From NCBI GenBank assembly GCA_937915785.1, contig CALGGY010000118.1, positions 1 to 36,318 on the forward strand: a stretch of DNA of 36,318 nt, in the 5' to 3' direction. The stretch comes from an uncultured Bacteroidales bacterium (lineage in GTDB: Bacteria; Bacteroidota; Bacteroidia; Bacteroidales; P3). A program made the position numbers and the translations under genes. The notes below the pieces were generated by a model, which saw only the letters and a program-made list of their open reading frames with translations, ran no database searches and was not told the DNA's origin. This document shows, one piece after another, positions 16,331 through 23,678 of this stretch. Positions within the stretch are counted from its first letter, which is position 1, and the number at the start of each line of letters is the position of its first letter.

Positions 16331-17413
16331 TTAGTTTTTGGATGTGTTGGCGGAGTTCGTGTTTTGCTTTTCTGAGCTTGTGTTTGGGTCTGTGGATGTG
16401 GACAGTGTTTGTTCGTCTATTTTTTTTGCACTTTGGGCAGTGCTGATTTTTGTTATCCAGTTTTGGCGTTCTGTGTCGTTTTTCAGGTTATCGAACTCGT
16501 CTTTTAGTTTTTGGGCTGTGTTTTCTAGTTTCTTGTTGGTGGTAGCGCCATGTGCCATTTTTACATTAAGTTTATTACAAGCAACTGACAGCTTGTTGTA
16601 GTCGTTTTTAATTTTGTCCACTTCGTCGTAGAATCGTTTTTTCAGGTCTTCGGTTTCCTGCGGCTCATTGCTTGCTGAGGTTTTATTGGAGGCAGTGGTT
16701 GTGTTGGTTGGTGTGGTCTGTTTCTGTTTTTGAAGTTCTTCTATCTGTTTTTTCAGCTTTTCGTTTTCAGTTTGCAGTTCTTTTGTTTTACCCTCAAGCT
16801 CAGTTTGTTTTTTCTGATAACCAGTGTTTTTGAGTTTGGCCACGGCTTTCAGCGAGTCGGCAGTGCGTTTGGCTTGGGCTGAGCCTGTGCGCTTGGCTTC
16901 GGCCAGAGCCGTCTCGTAGTCGTTTTGGGCTTTTTCGGCATCTTTTCTTAGCAGGTCCACCTCTTCTTTGAGTATCTGGTTGGTGAGGTCTTTGTCGGCA
17001 TCCTGCTCTTTGTTTTTGCCGCTAATCACTGTCCAAGTTATGACTCCGCCCACAAGCAGCAAAGTTAGTGCGCCTATGATTATATACAGCCAGAGGTTTT
17101 TCTTGCTTTTGCCGCCTTGTGGCCATGGTTGTGGTGTGGGGTGCTGGGTGGGAGGCATCGGAGTTGCTTGAGGAGAAAAATAGCTTTGCCAAGGCAGGGT
17201 GGTGTCGCCTATGCGAAGGGTGTCGCCGGGGGAGATAGGGCGTTCGCCGTGTATGCGCTGGCCGTTTACGTAGGTGCCGTTGGTGGAGCCAAGGTCTATT
17301 ACGGATATCTGACCATTGTCGGACTGCACTATTTGCAGGTGGTTGCGGCTTGCTTTGCTGTCAGTTATTACTATGTCGTTGCCGGTTGCGCGGCCAATGG
17401 TTAAGACTTTCAT
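16331..17413 (-). CDS. FHA-TM-coiled-coil protein
   Basis: Residues 1-82 are an FHA domain (GRATGND, SRNHLQIV, STNGTYVNG; the usual HC is HL). After a Pro-rich linker comes one membrane helix (about 105-130, KKNLWLYIIIGALTLLL). A long extracytoplasmic coiled coil (about 140-235) rich in Glu, Lys and Gln follows, then a Thr/Asn/Ser linker and a helical unit (about 255-335, DLKKRFYDEVDKI to RQNWITKIS). The plan resembles the PP2C protein and the lipoprotein at 5071, which also have a coiled coil plus a small helical unit. They could interact outside the membrane (inference). It ends 4 nt before the soluble kinase gene. Confidence 0.9.
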   Translation of the reverse strand: MKVLTIGRATGNDIVITDSKASRNHLQIVQSDNGQISVIDLGSTNGTYVNGQRIHGERPISPGDTLRIGDTTLPWQSYFSPQATPMPPTQHPTPQPWPQGGKSKKNLWLYIIIGALTLLLVGGVITWTVISGKNKEQDADKDLTNQILKEEVDLLRKDAEKAQNDYETALAEAKRTGSAQAKRTADSLKAVAKLKNTGYQKKQTELEGKTKELQTENEKLKKQIEELQKQKQTTPTNTTTASNKTSASNEPQETEDLKKRFYDEVDKIKNDYNKLSVACNKLNVKMAHGATTNKKLENTAQKLKDEFDNLKNDTERQNWITKISTAQSAKKIDEQTLSTSTDPNTSSEKQNTNSANTSKN

Positions 17414-17465
17414 ATTGCAGGTGAATAATGTGCGTTATTACTCTTATTGTCATTTGTTTTGGAAT

Positions 17466-18932
17466 CTAAATCTTTTGCAGTTTATCATCCAAATCTTCCA
17501 GCATTTTTTTTCGACCCTCAGGCTTCTCATTCTTGAATTTTCCAATAGCTGCATTCATTATTCGGACATTTTCTGTTTTGTTATTTTGGTTGTTCTCAAC
17601 ACCTAATTTCCACAAATCGTTCAACTGTAGTAATGCCTTTGATTTTTTTTCTAACTTTTTTAGTTGTTCTTTGAATTCTTTCTGTTGCTGAACGTTAGTG
17701 GCTTCGTCATTGGCAGGCTTCTCACCATTTCTACCTTGATTATTTTTCTTATCGCTAACACTAACGCCTTGTCCATTCTTGTCTTTGCTGTTTTTATTTT
17801 TACTATCTATACTATCTATGTAGGTCTTTAATTTTTCCTTGCTATCTGAATATTCCTTTTTTGCCTTCTCCATTATTTCTTTCAAACTATCGCAAGTTGG
17901 GGATGATATTCTATTGCATTTTGTTGTGTATTTAGAATATGCTTCAAAGTATGCCATGCTATCTTTTTCCACCTGTTTTTCCAGTTTGCGGAGTTCAAAA
18001 TCGGTTCTGGAGAGTATCAGTGTCGCCGCTACAGCGGCCACGGCTACTGCTATAGCGGCAGAAATAAGTATTATAAGTTTTCGGGTGCCGCCGCTGTTGC
18101 TTGGGTATTGGCGTTCCTTGGGGTTGCAGCTCATGAACCGGCTTTTTTTCCATGGGCTGCTGTCCACTTTTATCAGTTCAAGTGTACAGTTGTCTTTGCC
18201 GCCCGGAATTCCGTTTTCGCCCTGCATGGCAAGCGCAATCAGTTTTTCGCCTTTTTGGTTGACTGGGCTGTTTTCGCCCAGCACTTTTTCTATGGTGAGG
18301 TCGCATATTTCGCCGCTAAGGCCGTCGCTGCAAATAAGAAATATGTCGCCGTTTTTTGGGTGTATGGGGCTGTTTTGGTAGTTGAAAGAGGGTTGAAGCT
18401 CCGGTTTTATGCCAAGGGCTTTCAGTATGCGGTTTTTGTTTGGGTGGTGTTCGGCTTCCTCGTCGGATATCTGTCCTTGGTCCACAAGTGTTTGCACATA
18501 CGAGTGGTCTTTGGTTATGCGGTGCAGCTGGCGCTCTTTGCCTAGGTAAAGATATATGCGGCTGTCGCCCACGTGGGCTATCCACACGTCGCTGTCGCGC
18601 AAAAGCAATATGCAGGCGGTGGTGCCCATGCCTTGCAGTTCGGGGTGTTCGCTGGCATAGCCCAGTATCTGCATGTTGGCAAACTGCAGGGCTCCGTTCA
18701 GTGCTTCGATGGGGTTGCGGTAGAATTCTTTTTTCAGGTGGCTTATGATGCTGTCCACGGCTATCTGCGATGCTTTGGCTCCGCCCACGTGTCCGCCCAT
18801 GCCGTCGCACACCACGAAAACGTCGCCGTTCGGGGTTTTCAGTGCCATGTCGTGGCTGTCTTCCTGGGCCTTGCGCACATTGCCTATCACACCTTTTTTA
18901 AAAATATTGTCCAAGTTGGTTACTAAGCTCAT
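17466..18932 (-). CDS. PP2C-type protein phosphatase with TM and coiled-coil tail
   Basis: Residues about 10-255 are a PP2C (PPM) phosphatase, the likely eraser of Ser/Thr phosphorylation in this locus. Motifs: RKAQEDS (Asp25), VCDGMGGH (Asp43), GTTA, HVGDSRIY, TKDHSYV, SDGLSG and GGKDNCT, the set that holds the two catalytic metals. One membrane helix (about 285-308) follows, then about 180 residues of charged helical and coiled-coil sequence with a short terminal helix unit (RIMNAAIGKF to LQKI). The phosphatase faces the cytoplasm. The tail is markedly more AT-rich at DNA level than the catalytic part. It starts about 21 nt after the restored stop of the zinc-ribbon gene. Confidence 0.95.
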   Translation of the reverse strand: MSLVTNLDNIFKKGVIGNVRKAQEDSHDMALKTPNGDVFVVCDGMGGHVGGAKASQIAVDSIISHLKKEFYRNPIEALNGALQFANMQILGYASEHPELQGMGTTACILLLRDSDVWIAHVGDSRIYLYLGKERQLHRITKDHSYVQTLVDQGQISDEEAEHHPNKNRILKALGIKPELQPSFNYQNSPIHPKNGDIFLICSDGLSGEICDLTIEKVLGENSPVNQKGEKLIALAMQGENGIPGGKDNCTLELIKVDSSPWKKSRFMSCNPKERQYPSNSGGTRKLIILISAAIAVAVAAVAATLILSRTDFELRKLEKQVEKDSMAYFEAYSKYTTKCNRISSPTCDSLKEIMEKAKKEYSDSKEKLKTYIDSIDSKNKNSKDKNGQGVSVSDKKNNQGRNGEKPANDEATNVQQQKEFKEQLKKLEKKSKALLQLNDLWKLGVENNQNNKTENVRIMNAAIGKFKNEKPEGRKKMLEDLDDKLQKI

Positions 18933-18953
18933 AGCTGATGTATTTATTTGTTT

Positions 18954-19073
18954 TTACATTCCAATAATTGCTAATTGATTATCAATTATCGCGTCACACA
19001 TCTTAATAAATTCCTTGCCAGTCATGTGAGTGTTACCAAATTTTATATCCGATTTACAATGAATCATTATACT
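18954..19073 (-). pseudogene. Out-of-frame 3' continuation of the zinc-ribbon gene
   Basis: Shifting frame at the G8 tract (19074-19081) opens about 38 codons (IMIHCKSDIKFG, TGKEFIKMCDAIIDN) ending at TAA 18954, 21 nt before the PP2C gene. The composition is protein-like and it fills an otherwise unexplained gap. G6 or G9 would join it to the upstream frame. Confidence 0.55.
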
Positions 19074-19450
19074 CCCCCCCCTGTATCAATCAAATAATCA
19101 CTTTTTATCTTTGATGCCCAATTCCACACCCAATAACCGATTCTCACATCATAACAAGAATATTCTTTCCCGTCAACTACCACTTTAAGAATTTGGTTTG
19201 CACTTCGGGCAATTATATGATACCCTGCCCCAGTATGCATATCAACGGATCCCACCACCTCTTTTTCTCCACAATATGGGCAAGCATTTTTATCCGTATA
19301 GGCATGATGATTAGGACATACTCTACTGCCATGAGATGGAGCTATACCATAATCCTCATATATCACATGGTTGGGCTCTGTCATGGTTCCACAATATGGA
19401 CATCTGTCAAACTTCCCACTTTCATAGTAGTGACCGTTGGGGCATTTCAT
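19067..19450 (-). CDS. Zinc-ribbon protein with two ribbons, G8 tract near its end
   Basis: A 127-residue protein as read. The N-terminus has CPNGHYYES then CPYCG, and a second ribbon is VCPNHHAYTD then CPYCG, so two zinc-binding knuckles are likely. The C-terminal half (about 70-120) is beta-like with YHIIARSANQILKVVVDGKEY. The frame ends just after eight G at 19074-19081. Frame change there would add about 40 residues, so the tract may be a phase-variable or error-prone site. The first ribbon is shared with the proteins at 19876-20481 and 22738-23391. It lies 3 nt after the macro-like gene. Function unknown; zinc ribbons here could dock partners. Confidence 0.8.
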   Translation of the reverse strand: MKCPNGHYYESGKFDRCPYCGTMTEPNHVIYEDYGIAPSHGSRVCPNHHAYTDKNACPYCGEKEVVGSVDMHTGAGYHIIARSANQILKVVVDGKEYSCYDVRIGYWVWNWASKIKSDYLIDTGGGV

Positions 19451-19453
19451 GGC

Positions 19454-19861
19454 TTAAATTGATTTTTGTTCATAAACTTTATAAAAACTCTCCGGCAGAT
19501 AAACGTTCCTTATCTCGTTCTCAATGGCCTTGAAAAACAATGGGGCAATCTCTTCAGGAGTGAACCCGGCAATGCCGCAGCCAATTTCTGTGACCAAGAA
19601 ATCCAATTCGCCATGCACCGTGGCAAATTGCAAGAAATCATCCACGTATGGTTTGATGGTTTCCACACCGCCCTGCATGGTAGGTATGGCATACGTCTGT
19701 CCATACAAGCCAACTCCATTACCCCATACAGCACCAAAATGTTCGTAAGCGAAACGTGCTGCTCCACCGCCGTGCATTCCTTGCAGGTTGCTGCCAAAGA
19801 CAAATACCTCGTTGGGGGCAAGGTGGGTTATTCTACCTGATGATATGCGTTTTTTGTTCAT
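19454..19861 (-). CDS. Macro-domain-like small protein
   Basis: A 135-residue protein. FVFGSNLQGMHGGGAARFA, followed by GQTYAIPTMQGGVETI and FLVTEIGCGIAGFTPEEIAPLF, has the layout of macro-domain-like proteins often found in phages and mobile regions: the strand-N-G-x-GG-A loop, YAIPT, and a G-x-G-I-A-G loop that would hold ADP-ribose. The full fold is near the minimum length for the family. Being flanked by two zinc-ribbon genes inside a kinase/FHA operon is unusual. A role in reading or removing ADP-ribose is possible but unproven. The DNA is more AT-rich than the kinase genes, so this three-gene block may have been inserted as a unit. Confidence 0.7.
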   Translation of the reverse strand: MNKKRISSGRITHLAPNEVFVFGSNLQGMHGGGAARFAYEHFGAVWGNGVGLYGQTYAIPTMQGGVETIKPYVDDFLQFATVHGELDFLVTEIGCGIAGFTPEEIAPLFFKAIENEIRNVYLPESFYKVYEQKSI

Positions 19862-19875
19862 GGAAATTCATAATA

Positions 19876-20481
19876 TTATGTCCAATCTGCATGGAAGTCT
19901 AATTGTTCCAACAGTGGCGAATTCTTCAAGGCACTTATTAAATACTTTAATTCATTTATACTGATAAATGTAGTTTTAACGCCTTCAATATTATTACGTT
20001 GTTCTATTTCAACACCAGAAAGTCCCACAAAAGCGTCATGCAGAGTATATCCTTCCGCACTCATTGCATGGACTTGTCGCTGCGAAACTCTCACTATAGT
20101 TTGTCTATCATTATGCGGGGAATCAATCCTTTGTGTCATTGTTATGGAAAAATCATGTCCACAACTCTCGCATACCCCTTTCCAGTTATAGTTCCATGGT
20201 GTTTTCCCATCAAAGGCATTTCCCTCAATGGAACCAATATTAAAACAATGTGGGATTTCTTTCCTCACCGGTTTTCCGCAGTGCGGACAAAGTGGAATAT
20301 CAGTGCCAGCGATAGTTGAGGTTGGCGTATCTGTGGGATAAAAAGTAGGTTTATGCTGATTTGGACCATCTGTACGAGTGGGACGCATAAGACCAGAGTT
20401 CGGACAACACTGTGTCGGGCAGTACGGACAGGCATCGCCTTTATAATAGTGGCCGCGGGGGCATTGTTTCAGTGCAGTCAT
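19876..20481 (-). CDS. Zinc-ribbon protein with CPxGHYY N-terminus
   Basis: A 201-residue protein. The N-terminal ribbon is QCPRGHYYKGDACPYC; a second pair of ribbon knuckles is LCPHCGKPV and CESCGHDF. A Thr-rich linker (GPNQHKPTFYPTDTPTSTIAG, shortened here to its position about 38-58) separates them and might carry phosphorylation sites. The C-terminal 90 residues are a small alpha/beta unit ending LISALKNSPLLEQLDF. No catalytic motif is seen. It begins 11 nt after the FHA gene at 20493 and ends 14 nt before the macro-like gene. I do not recognise the C-terminal domain. Confidence 0.8.
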   Translation of the reverse strand: MTALKQCPRGHYYKGDACPYCPTQCCPNSGLMRPTRTDGPNQHKPTFYPTDTPTSTIAGTDIPLCPHCGKPVRKEIPHCFNIGSIEGNAFDGKTPWNYNWKGVCESCGHDFSITMTQRIDSPHNDRQTIVRVSQRQVHAMSAEGYTLHDAFVGLSGVEIEQRNNIEGVKTTFISINELKYLISALKNSPLLEQLDFHADWT

Positions 20482-20492
20482 GATTTATTATT

Positions 20493-21206
20493 TTATTCCA
20501 ATAATTTCCAGCAACTGACACCGTTCTTCCTGATTTGCAGGATAGCCCAAAGTGCGATCGGTCCATTTATGGAGCCAATCAAACCCCCTATCACTGCTGG
20601 TGAGGTACCGGCAATTATTATGAGGATTATTGAAGATATCAAATTTATGGCTGCATTTGATGTGTAAAGCCAGAAACCTGTCTTTTTCCATGCCAGCATC
20701 AATATGGCTCCTGTCAACAGCAACAATGGGGCAATGTCGGCGAACAGCTGCACAAAAAACAAAGCTGGCTTATAATTGTAATAAGGAATGATTTTGATAG
20801 TTCTAACTATGGCTAAAATTGTTGTGAACACGCCCGAAATAATCATTAGTATCAGCCAAAACGTCACAAAACCGTTGCGGCGGCGTCCGCCTTGCTCCGC
20901 CACGGGATTGGGGACGGGATTCGCATAGCTTGCCGAAGGCGGCATGTGAGGCTCAACGTGCGGTTGTTGGAAATACTGCACCCATGCCACGGTGGTGTTG
21001 CCTATGCGTACCACATCGGTGGGGTTTAGTGGTGTTTCGCCGTGCACCCGGGCGCCGTTCACGTATGTGCCGTTGGTGCTGCCAAAATCGGCCAATGTAT
21101 AGTGTCCATCATCATGTTGGATGATTTGCATGTGGTGGCGCGAGGTGCATGGGTCGTTCACCACCACATCGTTTTCTTCGCTTCTTCCTATGGTTATAAG
21201 TTTCAT
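20493..21206 (-). CDS. FHA-domain multi-pass membrane protein
   Basis: The ATG at 21206 (MKLITIG) is chosen because the FHA starts there and it lies 8 nt after the vWA stop; a longer frame to 21488 would overlap the vWA gene antilogously and reads as non-protein sequence. Residues 1-85: GRSEEND, SRHHM, STNGTYVNG. A short linker with RRRNG precedes four hydrophobic segments (about 115-140, 155-172, 178-195, 205-228). Length is 237 residues. It is a membrane-tethered phosphothreonine reader like its neighbours but with a larger membrane part, which could have its own activity. Confidence 0.9.
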   Translation of the reverse strand: MKLITIGRSEENDVVVNDPCTSRHHMQIIQHDDGHYTLADFGSTNGTYVNGARVHGETPLNPTDVVRIGNTTVAWVQYFQQPHVEPHMPPSASYANPVPNPVAEQGGRRRNGFVTFWLILMIISGVFTTILAIVRTIKIIPYYNYKPALFFVQLFADIAPLLLLTGAILMLAWKKTGFWLYTSNAAINLISSIILIIIAGTSPAVIGGLIGSINGPIALWAILQIRKNGVSCWKLLE

Positions 21207-21214
21207 GATTTTTT

Positions 21215-22729
21215 TTAAAGATAAAAAGTGACTGTGGTTTCTCCAAAACCTATCTTGTCGCCGTTTTTGAGCGAGGTGTTTTGGCAGAATTGGCCGTTTA
21301 CTATTATGCCTCTGGTGTACGAGTGGCTCAGGTTTACCAGCTCGAAGGAGCTGCCGTTGAACCTTATTTCGGCATGCACGCCCGAAACGGTGCCGTTGTT
21401 CAGCACAAGGTCGTTGTCGGGGTTGCGGCCAATGCGAGTTACGGCTTTTCCAATGGCATAGCTGAAGGTCTGCCCGGGCAACTGGCATTGCAGTCGTGGG
21501 TACATGTTTTTGTTGCGCATAAGGTTGTTAAGGCGGAGGTTTTCGTCTTCCTGATGCTTTTGTTGCAGCTCGGCTTGGCGCAAACGCTCTTTCTCTTCTT
21601 GCTGGCGTTTCAGATCCTCCAGGTTTCTGTTGGCAGTGTCTATTTGCTCCTGGGTAATGTCCAGCTCTCGGTCGCGTTTGGCCTTGGCTTTACGTATAAG
21701 CGCAATGGCCAGTGCCACAAGGCCTATAAACACTATCATCAATATTATAAACAGCACAAGGTTTTCTTTAACCCAAAGCCCAAAGGTTATGTTCGGGGCG
21801 TTGAAAGCGGGTATGTTCTGTTGCACTTTGTCGATGGCAAGGTTTATTTGGTGGGTTTTGCCGTCGCGCTTTGCCGAGGTGGTGAATGTTATCTGATAAT
21901 CTCTGCCGGATAGGGCGAAATTCAAATTGTTGTAGATGTTTTCCAACTCTTCAAGTGCGATGTTGACGTTGCTGTTGTCTATTGTGCCGCCATATGTGCT
22001 GTTGGCCAAGGATGAGATTTCGGGCCGCCCGTCTTTACCGGAAAAAGGGTAGTTCACCACATATATGGGTATCCCGGCATCAAGGGCGTTTTTCTGTACC
22101 GATGACATTTCGGTGTTGGCTCCGGCAGCTTTTATGTTCAATCCCGCAGTAATCACCACAATCACCCCAACGCGGTCCGAAGGCTCTTTCTTTAGCAGGT
22201 CCACGCCGCTGTTTATGGCCATGTACAAATCGGACATGCCCGGATAGCTTTTGTAACGCTCTTTGCTTGGATTGTAGCTTGTTACGGCTGTGTATAGCTG
22301 CGAATAATTCGATGTTATGCCGTCGCCCAACAAGGATAGCACATCATGAAAGTCGTGTTTGCGGTTGAAAACGGCCACTCCGAAGCGATCGTCAGTTTTT
22401 AACTCCATGCTGAAAAAGCCCTGAAGCAGTTTTTTCGCAAATATCGATTGATTGTTGTGGCTTGCCATGTCCTCCCACAAAAAGAGCACTGTTTTTTTGT
22501 ACTTGGCATTGGTTTGGTCGAGGACCTTCAGCTGGAAAGGCATTTCTTTTCCGTCCTCGGTGAGCACAAACCGGGATTTCTCCAGAACGTCGGGGTTGGC
22601 GGTGTTCCACACAAAACTTATATCGGGATAATTGTCTGTGTTGTAGCTGCCTTTCAGTCCACGTTGCAACTGGGCACTGACTCCAAAAGCTAAGGCTATG
22701 AGCAGCCCCAGAGATATGATTTTTTTCAT
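21215..22729 (-). CDS. Exported vWA - TM - FHA protein
   Basis: Residues 1-20 are a signal peptide (GVSAQ). Residues about 75-275 are a von Willebrand A-type fold outside the membrane, with VGVIVVITAGLN as the central strand. The metal-site motif is degenerate: WEDMASHNN (Asp87, Ser90) replaces DxSxS, so metal binding may be altered. A membrane helix (about 338-362) leads to a cytoplasmic coiled coil (about 365-410) and a C-terminal FHA domain (about 425-500: GRNPDND, SGVHAEI, GIIVNG). This topology could carry an outside protein-binding event to a phosphothreonine reader. Kinase, PP2C and vWA together recall the TerY-P triad. Gaps to neighbours are 8 nt on both sides, so it is operonic. Confidence 0.9.
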   Translation of the reverse strand: MKKIISLGLLIALAFGVSAQLQRGLKGSYNTDNYPDISFVWNTANPDVLEKSRFVLTEDGKEMPFQLKVLDQTNAKYKKTVLFLWEDMASHNNQSIFAKKLLQGFFSMELKTDDRFGVAVFNRKHDFHDVLSLLGDGITSNYSQLYTAVTSYNPSKERYKSYPGMSDLYMAINSGVDLLKKEPSDRVGVIVVITAGLNIKAAGANTEMSSVQKNALDAGIPIYVVNYPFSGKDGRPEISSLANSTYGGTIDNSNVNIALEELENIYNNLNFALSGRDYQITFTTSAKRDGKTHQINLAIDKVQQNIPAFNAPNITFGLWVKENLVLFIILMIVFIGLVALAIALIRKAKAKRDRELDITQEQIDTANRNLEDLKRQQEEKERLRQAELQQKHQEDENLRLNNLMRNKNMYPRLQCQLPGQTFSYAIGKAVTRIGRNPDNDLVLNNGTVSGVHAEIRFNGSSFELVNLSHSYTRGIIVNGQFCQNTSLKNGDKIGFGETTVTFYL

Positions 22730-22737
22730 AATGGTTT

Positions 22738-23391
22738 TTAAAAAGAAGTTCTGAATTTGAAAGATGTCCTGCCCACCACTATCTCGTCACCGTCGGAAAG
22801 GTAGCAGGGGTCGAGCTCTATGTCCTGGCCGTTTACAAAAGTGCCGTGCGACGACTGTTGGTCGGTAAGCGAGTATTTGCCTGAACGGTACAGCAAAACT
22901 GCATGTTTGCTGGAAACCATATTGTCGTTCACGGTTATGTTGCAGTCCATGTCGCGGCCTATTATGTTACGCCCTTCGTATAGTTTGAAATCTATGCCCA
23001 TGGCATCCAAAGTGTAACTTACCAGCCATCCCACCAGTTTGCGCGTGGTGCGGAATGTGGGCTGCCCGCCTTGGGGTATGGGGGCGCCGGGGGCGAACTC
23101 TTCATCGCCAAATTCTGTGCGCGACCCCGGTCCGGTGTTTCCGCCAACGCCGTTCAGTACCCTTGTGGCCGCATCGGGACCCATGGGCGCCGCGGAGCCA
23201 AAATCGTTGCCATACACTTGGGTTTTGTTACCGCCGGTTGCAGCTCCACTATAGGCCTGGGTTTTGGTTTCGTCCAAACCTCCTCCCATGTCAAATGCTT
23301 GGGTCTTTTCGCCGCAGTTTCCTTTGCAATAGGGACAAACAACTCCCTGATAATAGTGCCCGTTGGGGCATTTTTTATATTCTTGTTGCAT
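22738..23391 (-). CDS. Zinc ribbon - KTQ repeats - FHA protein, first gene of the array
   Basis: A soluble 217-residue protein. Residues 8-26 form a zinc ribbon (Cys8, His12, Cys19, Cys22). Then come EKTQAF, TKTQAY and NKTQVY (Thr30, Thr44, Thr57) and AATRVL (Thr76), spaced 13-19 residues apart in a Gly-rich disordered stretch. Residues about 125-217 are an FHA domain (GRDMDCN, SSKHAVL, SSHGTFVNG). A phospho-Thr tail N-terminal to an FHA domain is the plan of GarA/OdhI-type switches, where phosphorylation of the tail makes the FHA bind itself; here the repeats could also recruit other FHA proteins. It is the promoter-proximal gene of the array and 8 nt from the vWA gene. Confidence 0.92.
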   Translation of the reverse strand: MQQEYKKCPNGHYYQGVVCPYCKGNCGEKTQAFDMGGGLDETKTQAYSGAATGGNKTQVYGNDFGSAAPMGPDAATRVLNGVGGNTGPGSRTEFGDEEFAPGAPIPQGGQPTFRTTRKLVGWLVSYTLDAMGIDFKLYEGRNIIGRDMDCNITVNDNMVSSKHAVLLYRSGKYSLTDQQSSHGTFVNGQDIELDPCYLSDGDEIVVGRTSFKFRTSF

Positions 23392-23444
23392 TTTTTTTTT
23401 GTTTTTTTTTGTTATAATTAGCGTTTGATTTTATAGTTTCTATG

Positions 23445-23556
23445 TTGTGGTGTTAAATTGATTTGTCGTTGAAAATGAGCCCGTTGTTTTTTTAAAGTCT
23501 CTTTATTTTTTTCTAAAAATCAATTTGCAAAAATACATTTTTTTTCAACACCACAA
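23445..23556. repeat. 10-bp inverted repeat across the divergent control region
   Basis: TTGTGGTGTT (23445-23454) and AACACCACAA (23547-23556) are perfect inverted copies 92 nt apart. The right arm overlaps the -33 element of the array promoter. Operator pair or long-range RNA stem are both possible. The 23392-23678 gap otherwise holds the two divergent promoters and no gene. Confidence 0.5.
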
Positions 23557-23557
23557 A
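23528..23557 (-). promoter_or_regulatory. Promoter of the leftward FHA array
   Basis: Read on the minus strand: TTTG (23554-23557), 18 nt, TATTTTTG (23528-23535). It lies about 137 nt before the first gene (ATG at 23391) and is the only good match in the gap, so it likely drives the co-directional run down to about 9039. Confidence 0.6.
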
Positions 23558-23601
23558 GTTAATTACGGTTTTTTTTGAAAAAAATGAGAACACAATTTCT
23601 G

Positions 23602-23633
23602 TTTTGCTTTTTGCTCGTTTTTGCGTATCTTTG
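23602..23633 (+). promoter_or_regulatory. Promoter of the C69 dipeptidase gene
   Basis: TTTTG (23602-23606), 19 nt, TATCTTTG (23626-23633): an exact Bacteroidota promoter, about 45 nt before the ATG at 23679. Confidence 0.75.
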
Positions 23634-23678
23634 CAAACTCAAAAATGTAAGATAATAGTAATTAAACTGCACATTATT

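Noticed and set aside
21207..21488. N-terminal extension of the FHA gene at 20493
   Set aside because: The extension overlaps the vWA gene's FHA end in another frame and is basic, non-protein-like sequence; the FHA begins at 21206.
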